A DNA stretch of 64,000 bases from Negativibacillus massiliensis (GTDB taxonomy: Bacteria; Bacillota; Clostridia; Oscillospirales; Ruminococcaceae): NCBI RefSeq assembly GCF_900148495.1, contig NZ_FTRU01000008.1, forward strand, positions 1,488,001 to 1,552,000, read 5' to 3'. Made by a program: the position numbers and the translations under genes. This document shows, in pieces, positions 25,494-31,430 of the stretch. Under the pieces are notes generated by a model. The model saw only the letters and a program-made list of their open reading frames with translations, did no database searches and was not told where the DNA came from. Each line of letters opens with the position of its first letter. Position 1 is the first letter of the stretch.

Positions 25494-26603
25494 ATGAATG
25501 AACAGAAAAAACACGATAAACTGACCAATGAAGAAGTGGAATACCGAATCGCCAAGGCTGTTGTAAAAAATGTTCCTGATCTTTACGAAGAGGCTGCTAA
25601 TACTCCCGTTACCCCACTTGCTATGGTGGATGACATCCTTCCTCGGCAGTATCCCAGACAAAAACGTGTCTTACCTCGCCTGGCAGCTGCCTGTCTGCTA
25701 CTGGTACTGTTTGGCGGTTCCTTTTTTGCTTATACCTGGTTTTCCGTGAAAGCCATCCTCTCCATCGAGGTTAACCCTTCTGTTGCACTTTCCATCAATC
25801 GCTATGAACGTGTCATTGATGCTCGTGCCATGAACAGCGATGGGGACGATCTGTTGGATGAACTTTCCCTGAAAGGATTAAAACTGGAAACTGCCATGGA
25901 TGCTTTGATGGGTGCGATGAATCGCAAAGGCTATCTTCAGGACGGCGGTAACATCCACCTGTTTGTGGATGGAAAGGATGAAAACTTCAATCAGGAACTT
26001 TACGAAGAAGTGGACGAAATGCTTGCCCATCTTGCTCCAAACATGGTAACCGATAATGTAACAGAGGAATCTTCCGATTCATCTGCGACAATTTTATCGG
26101 AGGATGAGGTAAAACAAATTGCCCTGCAGCATGCTTCTCTTTCCGCTTCTCAGGTTACCTTCCATAACCTTTCTTTGGATTCTGACGACCAGCAGAAAGT
26201 TTACCACCTTGCCTTTTATACCGATTCAGAAGAATATGAATATACTATCGATGCCATCAGCGGAGAAATTCTTTCCTATGACCATGATATCGAAAACTTT
26301 TCTTTACCTTCTTCTGCCACTCAAACAGAGGCATCTACATCAGAATCTCTTCCTCAGCAAAAGCCGGAGTCTAATTCAAACACTTCCAGCCAAACACAAA
26401 TCAGCTTGGATCAGGCAAAACAAATTGCATTGCAAAAAGCCGGTTTGGAAGACAGTCAGGTTATGTGGGAGAAAGCGGAAAAGGATGAGGACGATGGCAA
26501 GATCCTTTATGAGCTGGAATTTTCTTATAATCACACCGAATTTAACTGTGAAGTTGATCTGTTCGGCAATGTCCTGAAATTTGAACAGGAAACAGATGAT
26601 TAA
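25494..26603 (+). CDS. RsgI-like membrane anti-sigma factor with two PepSY domains
   Basis: 369 residues. A cytoplasmic N-terminus (1-60) is followed by one membrane helix (about 61-85, LAAACLLLVLFGGSFFAYTW). The RsgI middle domain comes next (SIEVNPSVALSINRYERVID, residues 90-110, then a Leu-rich segment to 185). Two PepSY repeats follow, at about 200-265 and 300-368, separated by a Ser/Thr/Gln linker. RsgI proteins in Clostridia hold an ECF/SigI-type sigma factor and sense extracellular ligands through C-terminal domains; here PepSY domains take the place of carbohydrate-binding modules. The sequence KQIALQHASLSASQVTF with DHDIENFSLPS nearly matches the secreted PepSY protein upstream. It is followed by a bidirectional terminator. 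Confidence 0.85.
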   Translation: MNEQKKHDKLTNEEVEYRIAKAVVKNVPDLYEEAANTPVTPLAMVDDILPRQYPRQKRVLPRLAAACLLLVLFGGSFFAYTWFSVKAILSIEVNPSVALSINRYERVIDARAMNSDGDDLLDELSLKGLKLETAMDALMGAMNRKGYLQDGGNIHLFVDGKDENFNQELYEEVDEMLAHLAPNMVTDNVTEESSDSSATILSEDEVKQIALQHASLSASQVTFHNLSLDSDDQQKVYHLAFYTDSEEYEYTIDAISGEILSYDHDIENFSLPSSATQTEASTSESLPQQKPESNSNTSSQTQISLDQAKQIALQKAGLEDSQVMWEKAEKDEDDGKILYELEFSYNHTEFNCEVDLFGNVLKFEQETDD

Positions 26604-26613
26604 AATACCACAA

Positions 26614-26644
26614 AAAAACACAGGAGCTTTGCTCCTGTGTTTTT
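26614..26644. terminator. Bidirectional terminator between the two sigma systems
   Basis: A 14-bp perfect stem AAAAACACAGGAGC / GCTCCTGTGTTTTT with a TTT loop separates the convergent anti-sigma genes and serves both strands. Confidence 0.92.
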
Positions 26645-26646
26645 TA

Positions 26647-28092
26647 TTAGTTTAAATATAAGTCTACCCTGGTTTTTAAGGAATCCAGTGTCACGGTTGT
26701 GGTCAGATTATAATTTACCCTATCTGCTACACCATAACCCTCAATGACATTGACTTTAGAAGCCGACACCGTTTCTCCATCTACTTGCGGTAAAAATTCT
26801 CCTGCTTCCACCTGTTCTTTGGTAAACCACACACTGGTTACCAATGTATAGCTGTTGCCAGGAGACTGGTAGAAATCAAACAACTCACCCTGATGAATTA
26901 CCTTCCGCACTTCCTGTGGATTGGAGATGTCTTCCAGACTATACAGTTTGATACAGACGGTTCCCCCTTCCGTATCTTCTTCTATCACAGCCATGCTCTT
27001 CTCTGATGCAAGCACTTTTGCACCGGCTGTAACCTGCATGGATGCAGCTTCCTCTCCATTTGTCTTCTGCAGGGTGATAACACCACTGGTTGGATCATAG
27101 GAGACACTGCCTGTTTTCAGTTCAAATTTCTGCAGCTGACTTTGTTTTGCATCCTTTACCGCTCCCTGAAGTAAGTTTTTTTCAGGCTGAGCAGCTTGTG
27201 TCTGTGCTGTAGCTGGCAATTCTTCTTCCGGTTCTTCCTGCTGCTTTGCACTCATAGAATCCAGAATCTTCTGTTGAAGCTCTGTCACCTCTGGAGACTG
27301 CTGTACAGCGTCGTTGGACTGCGGTACTTCTTCCATGGCTACTCTTGGCTGAATCGACGCAGTCTGTGGCTGTGCTTCTGTCTGCTGCTCGTTTTCCGAT
27401 GGCTGTTCTGCCGGTGCTTCCGATGCCAACTGCGGCACTGCCTCTGCTTCTGCCACCTGTTCCGATTCCTGCTGAGTTTCTTCTACCTCATCTGTCGTCG
27501 GCTGTGCTGAAAATGTCTGTGCTTTCGCTTTTGGTTCTTCTGCTGCAGATTCTTCAGTTGCTGCAGCATTTTCCTGAACTTCTGCTTGTTCTTCCGGAAT
27601 AGCGGCTTCCTCTACAACCGATTCTTTCTGCGGTGCTGCTGCAGTATCCTGCATCAGATTTTCTGCCTGCTGCATGGGAGTTTTTATCTTCCAGTAAGCT
27701 GCCGATAAGCCCACTACCAGCACCAGTGTGCAGGCAATGGCCCATCTGCGGCGAGCTGCCTGGCGGGATGTACGGCGCTGCTTTGGAAATTCCAAAACTT
27801 CTCCCATCTTCTTTTCATCAGACGAATCTGTTTTTGTATCAGAAACATTTTGTGTCTCTTCAATCTGTTTTAATTGTTCTTCCACTGCGGACGGTTCTAC
27901 GGTTACCTGATGGTCACCTTCTCCGGAACAAATTTTATTCCAGATATTTTCCGCGCTCAAACTCTCGGGAAGCGGTGGGCAGGAAAACGACGAAAAGGAT
28001 TTTCTAAAAAATTCTTCTTCGTTTCCAAGCTGCATCTGCTCTTCCTTCGACAGACTGCTTTCTTCCCAAAGATCACTCTTTTTCTCTGTCAA
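26647..28092 (-). CDS. Membrane anti-sigma-like protein with long Gln/Glu-rich linker and propeller-like C-terminus
   Basis: 481 residues from TTG 28092, which overlaps the sigma stop codon (TTGA) and has AGGAGGG 8 bp upstream. Residues 1-115 are acidic and cytoplasmic. A basic RRTSRQAARRR stretch precedes one membrane helix (about 117-135). Residues 140-310 are low complexity, rich in Ala, Glu, Gln and Pro. Residues 320-481 look like the opening blades of the clostridial secreted beta-propeller family (KLYSLEDISNPQEVRKVIHQ, YTLVTSVWF) but end after about 160 residues, so a full propeller is absent. Translational coupling to the ECF sigma gene makes an anti-sigma role likely. The family cannot be named with certainty. 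Confidence 0.72.
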   Translation of the reverse strand: MTEKKSDLWEESSLSKEEQMQLGNEEEFFRKSFSSFSCPPLPESLSAENIWNKICSGEGDHQVTVEPSAVEEQLKQIEETQNVSDTKTDSSDEKKMGEVLEFPKQRRTSRQAARRRWAIACTLVLVVGLSAAYWKIKTPMQQAENLMQDTAAAPQKESVVEEAAIPEEQAEVQENAAATEESAAEEPKAKAQTFSAQPTTDEVEETQQESEQVAEAEAVPQLASEAPAEQPSENEQQTEAQPQTASIQPRVAMEEVPQSNDAVQQSPEVTELQQKILDSMSAKQQEEPEEELPATAQTQAAQPEKNLLQGAVKDAKQSQLQKFELKTGSVSYDPTSGVITLQKTNGEEAASMQVTAGAKVLASEKSMAVIEEDTEGGTVCIKLYSLEDISNPQEVRKVIHQGELFDFYQSPGNSYTLVTSVWFTKEQVEAGEFLPQVDGETVSASKVNVIEGYGVADRVNYNLTTTVTLDSLKTRVDLYLN

Positions 28093-28628
28093 CTCTGCTT
28101 CCCTCCTTCCAAATATTTTCTCATCTTTTTAAAAGCCCGAAACAGTTTGGAACTTACCGTTCCCTGCGGGCTGCCTACAATCCCTGCAATCTCTCTTGCA
28201 GTATATCCTTCTACGGCTGACAAAACGACAATCTGCCGCTCTTCCTCACTCAAATCCTGTAAAGCGCGCAGCAAATCGGTCCTTTGCAGCACCGTTTCGG
28301 AAAACTCACTCTGCTCACCTGGAAGCTGGAGCATCTCATCAATGTCCATCTCATTTCTGGCCCGAACATAATCCCGGATCTTTCGGTTGCATCTTGCCGA
28401 CAAAATCCGGTAAATCCACGGCATAAATGCCTGTGGATCGCGCAGGCCGGAAAGTCCTCGGTACGCTTCGATAAACGTTTCCGAGACCACGTCTTCCGCA
28501 TCATGACTGTTTCCGAGGGTGTATAATGCTGTCCGGTATAACGAAGGCGCTACTGCCTGATAAAGCTTGGTAAAGCCTTCCTGGCCTCCCTTCTGGGCTT
28601 CCAGCACCAAAGCTGTGTCTAATTTCAC
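28089..28628 (-). CDS. ECF-type RNA polymerase sigma factor
   Basis: 179 residues if GTG 28628 is used, which has GGTGG 7 bp upstream; ATG codons at 28646 and 28643 have no ribosome binding site but cannot be excluded. Region 2 is EGFTKLYQAVAPSLYRTALY with HDAEDVVSETFIEAYRG. Region 4 is LSEEERQIVVLSAVEGYTAR with EIAGIVGSPQGTVSSKLFRA. It is typical of ECF factors that signal envelope stress. The coupled downstream gene should encode its anti-sigma factor. It is convergent with the other sigma system at 24.9-26.6 kb and has its own promoter at 28816-28844. Confidence 0.9.
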   Translation of the reverse strand: MKLDTALVLEAQKGGQEGFTKLYQAVAPSLYRTALYTLGNSHDAEDVVSETFIEAYRGLSGLRDPQAFMPWIYRILSARCNRKIRDYVRARNEMDIDEMLQLPGEQSEFSETVLQRTDLLRALQDLSEEERQIVVLSAVEGYTAREIAGIVGSPQGTVSSKLFRAFKKMRKYLEGGKQS

Positions 28629-28815
28629 CTCTACACCACCCATCATAATTTTAGTGTCACATCATCTGCAGTTTATTGCATCTGTTTCATAATTTTTTCT
28701 CTTGATGGGATATTCTCCTTCTACGATTCCACATTTTCGCAGATCGCTGGAATATCTCTCTCCCAAAAACAGCGCTGTTCTTTCATCTGAAACATCAAAC
28801 GCCAATTGTAGAACC

Positions 28816-28844
28816 ATTATAATATATTCTTTTTTAAAAAACAA
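28816..28844 (-). promoter_or_regulatory. Promoter of the second sigma operon
   Basis: On the minus strand TTGTTT (28844-28839), 17-bp spacer, TATAAT (28821-28816). Transcription would begin near 28809, giving a leader of about 180 nt. I see no stable structure or convincing small gene in that leader. Confidence 0.6.
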
Positions 28845-28942
28845 CCGCGATTTTTTGACCCTATCTCCCCAAATATCAAAAAATTTCTGGAATTTAAGCG
28901 ATTTTGAAACTTTTTTTAATCTCTATTTTGCCAAAAGCAAAA

Positions 28943-28975
28943 AAAGACGCCCTTTCATACAGAAAAAGCGTCTTT
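28943..28975 (-). terminator. Intrinsic terminator of the PF06541 gene
   Basis: AAAGACGC (28943-28950) pairs with GCGTCTTT (28968-28975), and a run of T follows on the minus strand (from 28942 downward). Confidence 0.8.
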
Positions 28976-28984
28976 GGGTTTGGA

Positions 28985-29875
28985 TTATTCTCCTTTTCGT
29001 TTCAGGATTTCTTCCTTCATGCGTTCAAACACAGACTCATATCGGGTAGACCGCATATTTGGAAATGCCTTGAGCAGACGGCGACGGAAGAAACGGTTTT
29101 TGCCGGATGCTTCGTGAATACGAGCTTCCAGACGTTCCCAAATTTCTCTCTGTTCCGGCGACAGTTTTGCCAGCAGTTCTTTTCTTCTCTCTGCTTTGCG
29201 CTCGCTTCGCTCGTTTCTGCGTTCTTCCAAAAATTCCCGCAGTTCCATCTTTCCAAGCTCCAGATCCAATTTTCGCTGATCCATCTTCTGCTGCAGTTCC
29301 TGATGGTTCTGCCGCAGATATTCTGCAGTCTCCAGCTTGGTCTGTTCCACCAGCTGCTGGATCTGCTTGAGCGTTCCATTCAGCTCCAGGATGGTGCGTA
29401 CGGTCACGGTACAGTCCGCGGTCAGAATTACCGCAAATGCTGCCGTAAAGGTGATACACAGCCAGTCAGGCAGCGAAGCGATCATTCCCTGTACCACTGG
29501 ATCAATTACCCTCGCAGCAATGACTGAGAGCACACCAAACATCAGCGAGTTTCTCAGGCAAACCCTGCCGTGAATGTTAAAGCGATAGGTAGAATAATCC
29601 CACCACTTGGTTGCAAACAGTTTTTCCAGCAAGAATCCTGTAATATATTCGATCACACTGGTAACCAGCACGCCGCTCAAATACAATACCAAAAGATTTT
29701 CCCGTACCGGACGCAGGAAAAACAGCACTGCCATTGCGCCAAATCCATATACCGGACACAGCGGTCCATTCAGAAAGCCGCGGTTTACAAACTTTCTTTG
29801 CCCGATGGAGCAGTATACCGTCTCACATACCCACCCCAAAAAGCTGTAAGTCAAAAATGCCAAAAACAGCTGCAA
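28985..29875 (-). CDS. PF06541-type membrane protein (putative ABC transporter permease family) with coiled-coil tail
   Basis: 296 residues from TTG 29875, 8 bp after GGAGG; an upstream ATG at 29902 would put that ribosome binding site inside the gene. The N-terminus MQLFLAFLTYSFLGWVCETV is typical of PF06541. Four or five membrane helices lie in residues 1-165, with the conserved segments NRGFLNGPLCPVYGFGA, EYITGFLLEKLF and WWDYS. The last 130 residues are highly charged and predicted coiled coil (LELGKMELREFLEERRNERS). Members are widespread in Clostridia and called putative ABC permeases, though no ATPase is adjacent here. Function is unknown. Confidence 0.78.
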   Translation of the reverse strand: MQLFLAFLTYSFLGWVCETVYCSIGQRKFVNRGFLNGPLCPVYGFGAMAVLFFLRPVRENLLVLYLSGVLVTSVIEYITGFLLEKLFATKWWDYSTYRFNIHGRVCLRNSLMFGVLSVIAARVIDPVVQGMIASLPDWLCITFTAAFAVILTADCTVTVRTILELNGTLKQIQQLVEQTKLETAEYLRQNHQELQQKMDQRKLDLELGKMELREFLEERRNERSERKAERRKELLAKLSPEQREIWERLEARIHEASGKNRFFRRRLLKAFPNMRSTRYESVFERMKEEILKRKGE

Positions 29876-29900
29876 AACAATAACCTCCTGCCTAAAATAC

Positions 29901-29934
29901 ATTGCCGGCGCTGCATCAAAACACCGCCGGCAAT
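29901..29934. terminator. Strong GC hairpin between activase and PF06541 genes
   Basis: A perfect 10-bp stem ATTGCCGGCG / CGCCGGCAAT with a 14-nt loop. The best T-run is on the plus strand; on the minus strand, where both genes are read, only GTATTTT follows. It may be a partial terminator or RNA-stability element after the activase operon. Confidence 0.6.
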
Positions 29935-29946
29935 ATTTTTATTATG

Positions 29947-31368
29947 TTAACCGTTCTGTGCAGCCAGTTCCAATTGTTCCTCGCTGCTCTTATTTCCAAC
30001 TGTGCTCGCTGCAAAACCTGCATGAACCTGCGAATGAGAATCTTTATTGACATCCTGTACCTGTTTTAAGGTGCTGTCTTGCTGGCGATTCGAGGTATTG
30101 CCCGAAGCCATATTCTGCTGGGACGCCATCAGTCTTGCATTTGCCAGCATCAGTTTAATTCGATTCTGCTGGTTCACCTTGGAAGCACTGGAGTCATAGT
30201 CTACCGCTACAATATTGGCCTGTGGGTTCTTCTCCTTGATGACGCGCATAACACCCTTTCCGCAAATATGGTTTGGCAGACATCCAAATGGCTGAGTGCA
30301 GACAATATTGTTGACGTGATAATGCTGAATCAGCTCAACCATCTCTGCGGTCAGCAGCCATCCTTCGCCCATTTTAACGCCTTTTCCAATATATCCTTTG
30401 GTGGATTCGATCGTGCTTTCAAAATGACATGGCGGTTGGAAATCGCTGTTTTGCTCAATCAGATGAATCATGTCGCTCTTTCTGCCGCGCAGGAAATGGT
30501 TTACCTTGCGCATCACTGCCGCTTTGACTGCGTTGATGCCATACAAATCATGGTCAAACTCAACGTTGTGTGTACAGTAAAGCAAAAAGTCAAACAGTCC
30601 CGGACAAACAACTTCGCATCCTTCCGAGAGAAGAAATTCCTCCAGATTGTTGTTTCCCAGCGGAGAATATTTTACATAAATCTCGCCGACAATACCGACC
30701 TTGATCTTCTCCTCTTTTCTGCGATTTACCTGATTGAATCTCTTGATAATCTTTACCATCAGCGCAGAAACTTCTTTCCATCGAAGCAATTTCTTGCAGA
30801 AAAGCTGCTCAGCCATCTCTACACTGTCATCTACAGCCTTCTGGCTCTCTCCAGAGACGTTTTCGTATGGTATGCACTGATTATACAGTGTCATGATCAA
30901 ATCGCCACACAGAACGCCATAGACCGCTTGCAGAAGCATGGTGACTGGAAGAGAGAATCCTCCCGACTGTTCACTTTTCAAAAAGCTTGCTGAGATAACC
31001 GGAATTTCACCGTAACCACATTTGTTTAGTGCCTTGCGCAGAAGGTGGATATAGTTGGATGCACGGCATCCACCACCAGTCTGGGTAATCAGCAGAGCCA
31101 CCTTGTCCAGCGGGAGGTCACAGTGTTCCAGAGCATCAATCATCTGTCCAATAACCAGCTGTGCTGGATAACAGGTATCATTGTGGACATTTTTTAGTCC
31201 CTGATCGATGACTCCCTGTCCAAAATTATCCAGAACTTTAATTTTGTATCCATAATTTTCCAGAACATTTCCCAAAATTTTAAAGTGAATCGGCAGCATG
31301 GTTGGAATCAGGATTGTATGTGTCTGCTTCATCTCTTTGGTAAATGTTACTTTCTTCATGGGTTCCAT
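29947..31368 (-). CDS. 2-hydroxyacyl-CoA dehydratase activase-related protein, C-terminal module
   Basis: 473 residues, GAGGAGGG 11 bp before the ATG. The sequence corresponds to the last third of the large (about 1,400 residue) activase-like proteins found in many Firmicutes. Features are HNDTCYPAQLVIGQMIDAL near residue 62, TQTGGGCRASNYI near 95, CTQPFGCLPNHICGKG near 360 and the conserved VDYDSSASKVNQQNR near 395. Several Cys may hold an Fe-S cluster. The last 50 residues are Gln/Ser-rich and variable. It lies 62 bp after the gene for the N-terminal part, so the two products probably act as one complex. The substrate is unknown. It should not be read as a dehydratase on its own. Confidence 0.8.
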   Translation of the reverse strand: MEPMKKVTFTKEMKQTHTILIPTMLPIHFKILGNVLENYGYKIKVLDNFGQGVIDQGLKNVHNDTCYPAQLVIGQMIDALEHCDLPLDKVALLITQTGGGCRASNYIHLLRKALNKCGYGEIPVISASFLKSEQSGGFSLPVTMLLQAVYGVLCGDLIMTLYNQCIPYENVSGESQKAVDDSVEMAEQLFCKKLLRWKEVSALMVKIIKRFNQVNRRKEEKIKVGIVGEIYVKYSPLGNNNLEEFLLSEGCEVVCPGLFDFLLYCTHNVEFDHDLYGINAVKAAVMRKVNHFLRGRKSDMIHLIEQNSDFQPPCHFESTIESTKGYIGKGVKMGEGWLLTAEMVELIQHYHVNNIVCTQPFGCLPNHICGKGVMRVIKEKNPQANIVAVDYDSSASKVNQQNRIKLMLANARLMASQQNMASGNTSNRQQDSTLKQVQDVNKDSHSQVHAGFAASTVGNKSSEEQLELAAQNG

Positions 31369-31430
31369 CTAAAAACATACCCTCCTCGTTTCAATGTAAT
31401 AGGAGCGCCCTGTTGCGGCGCAGCCTCACC

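Noticed and set aside
28662-28844. A 60-codon frame upstream of the second sigma gene
   Set aside because: Its internal ATG overlaps the -10 TATAAT of the sigma promoter and there is no ribosome binding site, so it is more likely leader sequence.
31369-31430. The activase pair as one gene broken by a frameshift
   Set aside because: Both parts have normal start codons, ribosome binding sites and domain-boundary ends with a 62-bp non-coding gap, so fission is more likely than a recent break. I keep a sequencing check in the findings.
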